Positions 1-7,385 of a DNA stretch of 64,000 bases are shown one piece after another. A model generated the notes under the pieces. It made no database searches, had not been told where the DNA came from, and saw only the letters and a list, made by a program, of their open reading frames with translations. A program made the position numbers and the translations under genes. The stretch's first letter is position 1. The number at the start of each line of letters is the position of its first letter. Source of the stretch: Geoanaerobacter sp964528055 (GTDB lineage Bacteria; Desulfobacterota; Desulfuromonadia; Geobacterales; DSM-12255); the NCBI GenBank assembly GCA_964528055.1, contig CAZGQM010000005.1, positions 124,001 through 188,000 on the forward strand. The letters run 5' to 3'.

Positions 1-2
1 CC

Positions 3-212
3 TGCGATGCCCGGATAGAGATCTGGAACAACGAAGTCTTAAAGCTTGATGTAAACAGCATAGGTCTCAAAGGTTCTCCCACCTGGGTCGCCAAGATATT
101 CTCGCCTCAGCGCGACAAGGGTGAAATCATCGGCGAAGGGATGGGAGACCCGGAAGGGACTGCGCAGCTTCTTATTGACAAATTGCTGAGTAAAGATCTG
201 TTGTCAGTTTAA
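3..212 (+). CDS. etfB: Electron transfer flavoprotein beta subunit, C-terminal part
   Basis: Only the last 69 codons are in the window; the gene begins upstream. The reading frame from base 3 to the TAA at 210-212 gives a tail typical of EtfB, with the segment SPTWVAKIFSPQRDKG and the ending GTAQLLIDKLL. EtfB pairs with EtfA to form a soluble FAD/AMP flavoprotein that carries electrons from acyl-CoA dehydrogenases to a membrane acceptor. The etfA gene follows after 84 bases on the same strand. The family call rests on this tail and on the neighbour, so it is good but not absolute. Confidence 0.85.
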   Translation, partial: CDARIEIWNNEVLKLDVNSIGLKGSPTWVAKIFSPQRDKGEIIGEGMGDPEGTAQLLIDKLLSKDLLSV

Positions 213-296
213 GAACGTAATAACGCCAGACGCTGGAAGTTGCATGCCAATACAGTTTCACCTCCAGCGTTTCACTTTTCGCATAAAGGTGTTCAC

Positions 297-1631
297 ATGT
301 CTGAACCAAAGAAGCTTAAAAAGCCCCGGGGTAAGGCCCAACTGATCGAAGGGAAGTGCATCGCCTGCGGTGCCCGCTGCCAGAGCGCCTGCCCGGTCAA
401 CTGCATTGAGATGACCGATTCCGGAGAGCCGATAATCCTGACCGATAAGTGCATCGGTTGTCTCAAGTGCCTGAAGGTCTGTCCAGCTGACGCACTGGTG
501 ATGTTCTTTACACCTGAGGAGCAGAAAATCCTTGAGGAGCTGGCCAGGTTACAGGCGGGAGTTCCAGAAGAGGAAGAGCTGGATGAGGAAGCAAAGAAGC
601 TTGCTGAAACACTTTCCACATATCGTGGTGTCTGGGTCTTTGTGGAACAGACCGAAGGGGAAGCTGCAAAGGTATCCTGGGAGCTTATCGGAAAGGGTAG
701 AGAGCTGGCTGACGCCATAGGAGTACCACTTTCTGCCGTTGTTCTGGGTGAAAATGTTGAGCATCTCTGCCATGAAGCGTTCGCGTACGGAGCTGATACT
801 AGCTATCTGATGGATGCGCCGGTGCTGAAGCATTTTCGTACGGAGTCCTACCTGCGCGGTGTCTGCCACCTCATTTTCCAGTACAAGCCTGAAATCATCC
901 TTATGGGTGCTACCGGGTTGGGTCGCGATCTTGCCGGTGCTGTCGCTACTGTTGTAAAAACCGGACTCACCGCAGACTGTACAGGGCTTGCTGTGGATGA
1001 CAAGAGAAACCTTATGCAGACCCGACCTGCGTTTGGCGGCAACATCATGGCGACCATCATGTGCGACAAATTTCGGCCACAAATGGCAACAGTGCGTCCC
1101 AATGTCATGCCTATGCCCGAAATATCCGCAACCAGGACAGGCTCCATACTTCGCAGTGACTGCCCTGTCCTGGAAGAGGATATGCTGGTAAAGGTCCTTG
1201 AGATTATTACTGACAGCAACAAGGATCATGTGGACATTGCAGGTGCTGATTATATTGTATCAGGCGGCCACGGCATGATGGGCCCAGACAATTTCGCCAT
1301 CCTTCAGGAACTTGCCGACGAACTCGGAGGTGTTGTAGGTGCCTCACGACGGGCCGTAGATGCCGGTTGGATGCCGCATGATCGGCAGGTCGGACAGACT
1401 GGAAAGACTGTAAGACCCAAAATTTACATTGCCTGCGGTATCAGTGGCGCGATCCAGCACCTGGTCGGAATGCAGGATTCCGATGTTGTCATCGCCATTA
1501 ATCGTGATCGTAACGCACCGATATTCGAGGTTGCAACGTACGGTATAGTTGGAGATCTGTTTCAGATCATTCCTGCATTGACTCGAAAAATCCGTGAACT
1601 AAAAGAACATCACTCCAGGAAAGTTGCTTGA
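297..1631 (+). CDS. etfA: Electron transfer flavoprotein alpha subunit with N-terminal ferredoxin domain
   Basis: 444 residues. The start is taken at ATG 297, preceded by AAAGGT, rather than at an upstream in-frame TTG at 240. Residues 15-70 form a two-cluster ferredoxin domain: C21-x2-C24-x3-C28-x3-C32 (one residue more than the usual CxxCxxC spacing) and C52-x2-C55-x2-C58-x3-C62. A normal EtfA follows, with the FAD-binding end around GQTGKTVRPKIYIACGISGA. Ferredoxin-fused EtfA proteins are typical of anaerobes. With EtfB it should carry electrons from acyl-CoA oxidation; the Fe-S oxidoreductase downstream at 2504 is the likely quinone-linked acceptor. The product is cytoplasmic and in the same operon as etfB. 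Confidence 0.93.
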   Translation: MSEPKKLKKPRGKAQLIEGKCIACGARCQSACPVNCIEMTDSGEPIILTDKCIGCLKCLKVCPADALVMFFTPEEQKILEELARLQAGVPEEEELDEEAKKLAETLSTYRGVWVFVEQTEGEAAKVSWELIGKGRELADAIGVPLSAVVLGENVEHLCHEAFAYGADTSYLMDAPVLKHFRTESYLRGVCHLIFQYKPEIILMGATGLGRDLAGAVATVVKTGLTADCTGLAVDDKRNLMQTRPAFGGNIMATIMCDKFRPQMATVRPNVMPMPEISATRTGSILRSDCPVLEEDMLVKVLEIITDSNKDHVDIAGADYIVSGGHGMMGPDNFAILQELADELGGVVGASRRAVDAGWMPHDRQVGQTGKTVRPKIYIACGISGAIQHLVGMQDSDVVIAINRDRNAPIFEVATYGIVGDLFQIIPALTRKIRELKEHHSRKVA

Positions 1632-1748
1632 TAATTCGCAGAACGTGAAACATTGTATGAAATGTCAGCTTTACGTGGAAAGCCTATGGAGTAGAAATAT
1701 TTTTTTATGCAATCGATACCTGTTCGACTACTTGTCTGAGAGAGTTTA

Positions 1749-2438
1749 ATGACTCCAAACCCCATACTATTTGCAGCACTTCTCATACCTTCGCTGCTGT
1801 TCTTCTGTTTCAGCCTTTTCCGGCGTCGTTCTCTACTCTGTCTGGAGGGACAGAAGGGTAATTTACAAATTACAGCAGTTTGTATCCATGTGTTGCTGCT
1901 TTTCGCCATCGGTCAGAAACGGGAGGACGCAAAGCCTCACGGGACAAACCACTTCATCCTCCTTTTTTCATTCATGGTACTTCTCATATGCAATGGTGCA
2001 TTCATTCTGGAGGGACTTATCCCCGGTTTCAATCTTGAGGCCTTGCCGGAGAAGATCTACATTGCCTTACTCTTCATGTTCGACATTGTTTCACTGATTG
2101 CCCTCGTTGCCACTCTTTTTTCCTTCTTGCACAGGGATAAAGCCAAGCCGGACTCTCTTGACAGAACATGCAGAAAGCCGAGAAGTTTCAGTAGTTTCTT
2201 TATTCTCTGCTGCTTTGTGCTGCTCATACTCACCTACTTCGGAGAGCACGGTGCACTGCTTGCGGTTATGGGGCAGAGCCACGTCTATATGCCGGTTTCT
2301 TCTCTTGCCGCAACAGCTCTCGTAAACTCACTGTTTGCAGACCAGCTCTTTTTGTTTGCAACCTGGTCGTGGTGGGTTCATGCGGGCTGTCTAATTGCCT
2401 TTTTCAGTATTCTGCCTTTCGGCATGGATATACATTGA
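1749..2438 (+). CDS. Stand-alone NarI-like membrane domain, truncated paralog of the next gene
   Basis: 229 residues, strongly hydrophobic, with about five predicted membrane segments. It aligns by eye along its whole length with residues 1-225 of the full oxidoreductase that follows at 2504: both begin M-x-PNP, both have FxFRR near residue 25, an NH in the second helix (TNHF against FNHL), MPVSxxxA, and SWW(V/L)HA near the end. It then stops, with none of the Fe-S or CCG domains. Two of the likely haem-ligand histidines are kept; the one in the IHMVAYLG region of the full copy is missing. Either it is a decaying tandem duplicate or a small cytochrome-b-like subunit in its own right. The frame is intact, which slightly favours a product. 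Confidence 0.75.
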   Translation: MTPNPILFAALLIPSLLFFCFSLFRRRSLLCLEGQKGNLQITAVCIHVLLLFAIGQKREDAKPHGTNHFILLFSFMVLLICNGAFILEGLIPGFNLEALPEKIYIALLFMFDIVSLIALVATLFSFLHRDKAKPDSLDRTCRKPRSFSSFFILCCFVLLILTYFGEHGALLAVMGQSHVYMPVSSLAATALVNSLFADQLFLFATWSWWVHAGCLIAFFSILPFGMDIH

Positions 2439-2503
2439 ATACATTGTGGATCTCAATCTGTCGTCAGTGAACCAGACAGATTATCATCTACCAGAGGATT
2501 TAT

Positions 2504-4480
2504 ATGCAGCCAAACCCGACCATCTTCACCCCACTCCTCATTGCCAGCTTTGCGTTCTTTTTCTGGAGCCTCTTCAGGAGGCTTTCGCTGGTAGCTCTCG
2601 GCAAACCCGAGGATCGCTGCGACAATGTGCCCCGACGCCTCCAATTCATGGTTCGATTTGCCTTCGGCCAGCTGCGCGTGCTTCGCATGCCGTTCGGGTT
2701 CAACCACCTGATCATCTTCTGGGGCTTCATCGTACTTGTTCTGGTGAATATCGAGTTCATGATCAACGGAGTATTTCCGGCAATTCGCCTGTCGCTCCTG
2801 CCTGATCTGCTGTATGCGCCGATTCGCTACATTTCGGACATCATGGCATTTCTGACACTGGTGGCGGTAGCAGTGGCTCTGGTCAGGAGGACCTTCATAC
2901 CTCCGTACCCCGAAGCGCGAAACTTCATAGCATATGCAATCCTTGCTATGATTGCCATCCACATGGTGGCGTATCTCGGAGTAGGCGCCGGTGAGATTGT
3001 CCTGGGCAAGGAACGCGGAGCCGCCTTCATGCCGGTGTCGGCAGTCATTGCCCGGATGATCGAAAGCAAGGGCCCGCTGTATGCCGAAACTTTCTTCAAC
3101 ACTTCCTGGTGGCTCCATGCAGTTGCGCTGTTTGTTTTTGTCACGGTCCTGATACCCTATACCAAGCATCTGCATGTTTTAACTGCCATAGCAAACTGCT
3201 TCCTGCGGCGCAATGATCTGCCCAATGTGCAACCATGTGAAATATTCGAAAAGGGCGCGACGTATGGCGCCGGGCAGGTCGACCGATTCAGCTGGAAGGA
3301 TCTGTTGGACTCCTTTGCCTGCACCAAGTGCGGCCGTTGCCAGAACGTTTGCCCGGCAAGCATTACCGGCAAGTCGCTCAACCCGCGGCAGATTATTGCG
3401 GATATACTTGCCAACCTTGAGACAAACGGCCCTCTGCTCAAAAAGGGGGGGAAACCGACGCTTCCCCTTATTGGCGCGGGGTACGGAAGCATCGCCGAGG
3501 AGGCTATCTGGAGTTGTACCTCCTGTGGTGCCTGCATGGAGGCGTGTCCGGTGTTTATTGAGCATCTTCCGAAGATCGTCGCCATGCGCCGACATCTGGT
3601 AGAGATGGAGGCACGTTTCCCGGAAGAGCTTCTCAACCTCTTTGAGAATATGGAAGGGCGTAGCAACCCATGGGGTATTGCTCCTTCTGAGCGCGGCAAG
3701 TGGGCTGCGCCCATTGGCGGCAAGGCGTTTGAATCAGGAAGGACCGAGTATCTTTATTATGTCGGCTGCTCGGGATCTTTCGACTCCCGTCAGAAACAGG
3801 TGACCGTTGCCCTGGGAACTATTCTCGATTCGGCAGGTGTCACCTGGGGGATTCTCGGAAAGGATGAGCTCTGCTGTGGGGACAGTCTCCGCCGACTCGG
3901 CAACGAGTATGTCTTTGACAAAATGGCCCGTGATAACGTTGCACTTTTCAAGGAGCGCGGGGTGAAGAAGATCATTACCCAGTGCCCGCATTGCTACTCA
4001 ACCCTGAAGAACGACTACCGGCAGTATGGACTCGATATTGAGGTGATGCACCAGTCGCAGCTGATTGACAAATTTATACGTGAAGGCCGGATTAAGTTCA
4101 CGCAGAAAATAGATTGGGTCGGCAAGGTTCTCTTTCACGACTCCTGCTATCTTGGACGTCATAACAACGTCTATGACGAACCACGCAATGTGTTGAATAC
4201 AGTTACGGGCAACAGACCGGAGGAGTTTCCCAGGTCTCATGAAAATGCTTTATGTTGCGGTGGTGGTGGTGGCCGGATGTGGCAGGAGGAACAGAGTGGC
4301 AAGCGGATAAATATCGAACGAGTGGAAGAGGGCCTTGCTAAACATGCTGACACGGTCTGCGTTGCCTGCCCCTACTGTCTTACTATGTTCGAGGATGGAA
4401 TCAAGGACAGACAGGCAAAGCACATTCGGGTAATGGATCTTGCCGAGATTGTTTCAGAAGGGTTGAGGATGTCGCAGTGA
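2504..4480 (+). CDS. Membrane Fe-S oxidoreductase, EtfAB:menaquinone oxidoreductase (EMO) type
   Basis: 658 residues. The N-terminal 230 residues are a NarI-like membrane b-cytochrome domain. Next comes a two-cluster ferredoxin domain (C273-TKCGRCQNVCP and C338-TSCGACMEACP), then two CCG domains of the heterodisulfide reductase HdrD/GlpC kind (CCGDSLRR and CCGGGGGRMW). This domain order, next to etfBA, is that of the EtfAB:(methyl)menaquinone oxidoreductases characterised in Geobacter and syntrophs, which pass electrons from reduced EtfAB to the quinone pool. The exact acceptor is inferred from family and context. The protein sits in the inner membrane with Fe-S domains in the cytoplasm. The gene overlaps the next one by four bases (GTGA). 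Confidence 0.9.
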   Translation: MQPNPTIFTPLLIASFAFFFWSLFRRLSLVALGKPEDRCDNVPRRLQFMVRFAFGQLRVLRMPFGFNHLIIFWGFIVLVLVNIEFMINGVFPAIRLSLLPDLLYAPIRYISDIMAFLTLVAVAVALVRRTFIPPYPEARNFIAYAILAMIAIHMVAYLGVGAGEIVLGKERGAAFMPVSAVIARMIESKGPLYAETFFNTSWWLHAVALFVFVTVLIPYTKHLHVLTAIANCFLRRNDLPNVQPCEIFEKGATYGAGQVDRFSWKDLLDSFACTKCGRCQNVCPASITGKSLNPRQIIADILANLETNGPLLKKGGKPTLPLIGAGYGSIAEEAIWSCTSCGACMEACPVFIEHLPKIVAMRRHLVEMEARFPEELLNLFENMEGRSNPWGIAPSERGKWAAPIGGKAFESGRTEYLYYVGCSGSFDSRQKQVTVALGTILDSAGVTWGILGKDELCCGDSLRRLGNEYVFDKMARDNVALFKERGVKKIITQCPHCYSTLKNDYRQYGLDIEVMHQSQLIDKFIREGRIKFTQKIDWVGKVLFHDSCYLGRHNNVYDEPRNVLNTVTGNRPEEFPRSHENALCCGGGGGRMWQEEQSGKRINIERVEEGLAKHADTVCVACPYCLTMFEDGIKDRQAKHIRVMDLAEIVSEGLRMSQ

Positions 4481-5190
4481 TTGGATGCCGACAGGTTTTG
4501 ACCGTTATTCAGAACGATCCCGACGTCCCCATGGGGTCGCTGTTAGATTGTCTGGAGCTCAATTCCGTCGCCTATCGATTGCTCAGGCCTTACGCAGGTG
4601 AGAGCATTCATCCACCGTCACCTGGAGATGCCGCAGTGGTTCTGGGTGGTGCCATGGGGGTGCATGACGACGGGATACACCCTTTCCTTCGTGAGGTGAA
4701 GGGGTATATTGCCGCTTGCACATCTGCAGACGTTCCTTTACTGGGGATCTGTCTCGGGGGGCAGCTTCTTGCGGAAGTGCTGGGTGGCAAGGTGGCTTCA
4801 GTCAGCCATGCCGAGCGTGGTGTCATCCCGATATCTCTTACCGAAGCAGGCAGAACTGAACAGCTGTTTGAGGGGATTCCCTCAACCTTTTTAGCGCTTC
4901 AGTGGCACAACGACAGTTTTACTCCGCCACCAGGAAAATCCACTCTGGCCTATTCAGCGATATGTCCGCACCAGGCATTCCGCTCTGGTTCCGCCTATGG
5001 CCTGCAGTTTCACCCTGAAGCAACTGCCGACATCGTCGCTACCTGGTGCCGGACGATCAACGGCAACCCACCACTCTCGGCAGCCGAAAGCAGCACTCTG
5101 ATGGCAGACTTTGCTACCCATCAAACAGCCTGTTATGCGGCAGCCCAGAAGCTGTTCGGCAATTTCCTCCGCATCGCCGCTCTTCTTTAG
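4477..5190 (+). CDS. Class I glutamine amidotransferase, GMP-synthase-like
   Basis: 237 residues, starting at GTG 4477, which overlaps the stop of the oxidoreductase gene (GTGA) and suggests translational coupling. The nucleophile elbow is GICLGGQ with C92, and the catalytic His-Glu pair lies in FHPEA (H179, E181), so the triad of class I (trpG-type) glutamine amidotransferases is complete. No synthetase domain is attached. Proteins of this stand-alone family act on various acceptors, and the acceptor here is unknown. Its coupling to an electron-transfer operon is not explained by the sequence. The enzyme class is firm; the physiological role is open. Confidence 0.88.
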   Translation: MIGCRQVLTVIQNDPDVPMGSLLDCLELNSVAYRLLRPYAGESIHPPSPGDAAVVLGGAMGVHDDGIHPFLREVKGYIAACTSADVPLLGICLGGQLLAEVLGGKVASVSHAERGVIPISLTEAGRTEQLFEGIPSTFLALQWHNDSFTPPPGKSTLAYSAICPHQAFRSGSAYGLQFHPEATADIVATWCRTINGNPPLSAAESSTLMADFATHQTACYAAAQKLFGNFLRIAALL

Positions 5191-5205
5191 AGCGCTGCTC
5201 CTCCC

Positions 5206-5234
5206 TTGACTTTTTCCTGCCGATAACCTACGAT
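5206..5234 (+). promoter_or_regulatory. Sigma-70 promoter for ispG
   Basis: TTGACT at 5206-5211, a 17-base spacer, and TACGAT at 5229-5234. The expected start of transcription, near 5241, is only about two bases before the ispG start codon. The upstream half CCTCCCTTGACTTTT also occurs in the proS promoter at 7242. Confidence 0.6.
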
Positions 5235-5242
5235 GCGCCCTT

Positions 5243-6304
5243 ATGAAACGGCCAACCAGACAGATTTCCATCGGCGGTATTGCCATCGGAGGGGGTGCGC
5301 CATGCTCCGTCCAGTCGATGTGCAGCACCGACACCCGCGACGAGGCTTCCACCCTTGAACAGATCGGGCGTCTTGCTGCGGCTGGATGCGAGCTGGTTCG
5401 CTGTGCGGTTCCGGACATGGATGCAGCCGAGTCTCTCGGCCGAGTAAAGGCAGCAAGTCCGCTCCCGGTAATTGCCGACATCCATTTCGATTACAAACTG
5501 GCACTCAAGGTCCTTGAAGGTGGCATCGACGGCCTTCGTCTCAACCCCGGCAACATCGGCGAGCAGTGGAAGGTGGCCGAGGTGGTGAAGTCTGCTGCCG
5601 AACGCAGGGTCCCTATCAGGATAGGGGTCAACGCAGGTTCCCTTGAGAAGGAACTCCTGATCAAGTACGGCCACCCTACGGCTGCGGCGATGGTGGAATC
5701 CGCACTCGGCCATGTCAGGATCCTCGAAGAGATAGGATATGATCAGATAAAGATATCCCTGAAGGCCTCGGATGTCCCCAAGACCGTCGAGGCCTACCGG
5801 CTTCTCTCCACCAAAGTCGATTACCCCCTGCATATCGGGATCACCGAGGCAGGCACGACCTTCTCCGGCACGATCAAGTCTGCAGTGGGACTCGGCATCC
5901 TTCTAGCCGATGGCATCGGCGACACCCTGCGGGTTTCTCTTACCGGCGATCCGGTTGACGAGGTCCGTGTAGGGTTCGAGATACTCAAGGCTCTCGGACT
6001 CCGGCAGAAGGGGGTAAACTTCGTCTCCTGCCCCACCTGCGGCCGCTGCCAGATCAACCTGATCCGGGTGGCCGAAGAGGTGGAACAGCGACTGGCAGGG
6101 GTGGATGCCCCGATAACCGTTGCGGTGATGGGTTGCGTGGTAAACGGACCGGGCGAGGCACGCGAGGCAGATTACGGCATTGCAGGCGGCAGAGGAGAGG
6201 GGCTCCTGTTCAGTCACGGCGAGATCGTCAGGAAGGTGCCGGAAAATGAGCTGGCCGATGCACTGGTGGCGGAAGTGATGAAGGCAGCGAAGGGTAGTAT
6301 GTGA
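5243..6304 (+). CDS. ispG: 4-hydroxy-3-methylbut-2-enyl diphosphate synthase (flavodoxin)
   Basis: 353 residues, the usual length of the short bacterial form. The enzyme makes HMBPP from MEcPP in the non-mevalonate isoprenoid pathway, using a [4Fe-4S] cluster. The cluster ligands are visible as C263-x2-C266 (CPTCGRC) and C298 in MGCVVNGPGEA. The N-terminus (TRQISIGGIAIGGGAP) fits other IspG proteins, so the start at 5243 is well placed even though no Shine-Dalgarno sequence precedes it. The gene has its own promoter and is not coupled to the amidotransferase gene 52 bases upstream. Confidence 0.97.
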   Translation: MKRPTRQISIGGIAIGGGAPCSVQSMCSTDTRDEASTLEQIGRLAAAGCELVRCAVPDMDAAESLGRVKAASPLPVIADIHFDYKLALKVLEGGIDGLRLNPGNIGEQWKVAEVVKSAAERRVPIRIGVNAGSLEKELLIKYGHPTAAAMVESALGHVRILEEIGYDQIKISLKASDVPKTVEAYRLLSTKVDYPLHIGITEAGTTFSGTIKSAVGLGILLADGIGDTLRVSLTGDPVDEVRVGFEILKALGLRQKGVNFVSCPTCGRCQINLIRVAEEVEQRLAGVDAPITVAVMGCVVNGPGEAREADYGIAGGRGEGLLFSHGEIVRKVPENELADALVAEVMKAAKGSM

Positions 6305-6420
6305 AGATAATGCGCCTGTCCATTTTATCTCTACTGCGTAATTTGTCGAAAAACTTTACATTATGAGGGCTTCCTCTTTAGAATGTGTATGATTACGTAG
6401 ATATTTTAGTGGCTTTCAGT

Positions 6421-6439
6421 TTTGGCGCTTAAATTGCAA
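6421..6439 (+). promoter_or_regulatory. Sigma-54 (-24/-12) promoter of the PEP-CTERM gene
   Basis: The sequence TTGGCGCTTAAATTGCA carries GG at 6424-6425 and GC at 6436-6437, exactly 10 bases apart, and the flanks match the consensus TTGGCAC-N5-TTGCA closely. It lies 44 bases before the start codon at 6483. PEP-CTERM genes are known to be often under sigma-54 with the PrsK/PrsR pair; neither of these is visible in the window. Confidence 0.8.
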
Positions 6440-6482
6440 AAATGTCATAATTAAGTTCAATAACCAATTTGAGGAGAAATTC

Positions 6483-7124
6483 ATGTTAAAGAAAATCATA
6501 GTACTGGTTGGTTTGGCAGTATCAATTGCAGGCAGTGCTTCAGCTGCAACGGTATTTTATACCAATCAGGCCGCATGGAATGCGGCTGTTTCCGGCCCGT
6601 CAGTTGTTGAAAATTACGAATCCTACGGGTGGTCAAATCCCGGAGGCGATCAGCTGGTCAACAATGGAAGCATCACGCTTGGGGGCATTACATACTCTTT
6701 CCCTGATCAATTATTTGGAGTTGGCCCTAATCTGAATTATTCCGCTTCGTATCTTTTAGGTAATTCGTATCTTGAGTGGCAAACCAGTCCAAATCAAATG
6801 CTGATTAGCTGGACTAACCCGGTTACTGCCGGTGCATTCAATTTCGGCGGATTCTACGGTAATGCCGGTATCAATCTTTCAGTAACGTTGGGCAATGGCG
6901 ATGCGGCTACTGGTACTACTCAACAGAATGCTTTTTCCTTTTTCGGGATCATCACCGACACCCCATTCAACACAATGACGCTCAATGCTGATCAAAATTA
7001 CATAGTGTTTGACAATTTGACATATGCTACAGGGGCTCCTGCAGTTCCTGAGCCCTCAACTCTTGCTCTTATTGGCGTAGGGATCGCCGGTCTCGTGATT
7101 TCCAGGAGACGTGCGAAGAAGTAG
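6483..7124 (+). CDS. PEP-CTERM sorting-domain exported protein
   Basis: 213 residues. An N-terminal signal peptide (MLKKIIVLVGLAVSIAGSASA) precedes a Gly/Asn/Thr-rich secreted body. The C-terminus is a classic PEP-CTERM signal: VPEPS from residue 188, a hydrophobic segment, and the basic end SRRRAKK. Such proteins are cut and anchored by an exosortase and are linked to exopolysaccharide in biofilms. The body has a pattern seen in many PEP-CTERM proteins (an early FYTNQAAWNAA segment and a FNFGGFYG segment), but its binding role is unknown. It has its own sigma-54 promoter and terminator, so it is a single-gene unit. AGGAG precedes the start. Confidence 0.92.
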   Translation: MLKKIIVLVGLAVSIAGSASAATVFYTNQAAWNAAVSGPSVVENYESYGWSNPGGDQLVNNGSITLGGITYSFPDQLFGVGPNLNYSASYLLGNSYLEWQTSPNQMLISWTNPVTAGAFNFGGFYGNAGINLSVTLGNGDAATGTTQQNAFSFFGIITDTPFNTMTLNADQNYIVFDNLTYATGAPAVPEPSTLALIGVGIAGLVISRRRAKK

Positions 7125-7154
7125 CAGTAGCACTTCGTCAACAATTTTCTAGAA

Positions 7155-7186
7155 TGGGGGAGCATGCCTGTGCTCCCCCATTTTTT
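7155..7186 (+). terminator. Intrinsic terminator after the PEP-CTERM gene
   Basis: A perfect 10-bp stem, TGGGGGAGCA (7155-7164) with TGCTCCCCCA (7171-7180), a 6-base loop, then six T. Confidence 0.93.
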
Positions 7187-7246
7187 GTCGGAAAAGTTTA
7201 CATATCAATAGTAGGCCAAGAGTCGGCTCTTATTGTCGCACCTCCC

Positions 7247-7275
7247 TTGACTTTTCAGCACCTTTCACCTAGTAT
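7247..7275 (+). promoter_or_regulatory. Sigma-70 promoter of the proS-pyrF-rlmB unit
   Basis: TTGACT at 7247-7252, a 17-base spacer, and TAGTAT at 7270-7275. It leaves a leader of about 100 bases before proS. No conserved leader structure was recognised. Confidence 0.6.
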
Positions 7276-7385
7276 CCCCAAACTTGTAGCTCGTTTTTAT
7301 GGACTCAGCAAAAAGTTGCTTTGACCGTTCAGTCAACCGGTTTGTGGCCGACGTTATCTATGTATCTTAAAACATGAGGTTTTCT

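Noticed and set aside
293..718. Long reading frames on the opposite strand of etfA and other genes
   Set aside because: They lie wholly under well-supported genes in other frames, have biased composition typical of shadow frames, and have no ribosome site.
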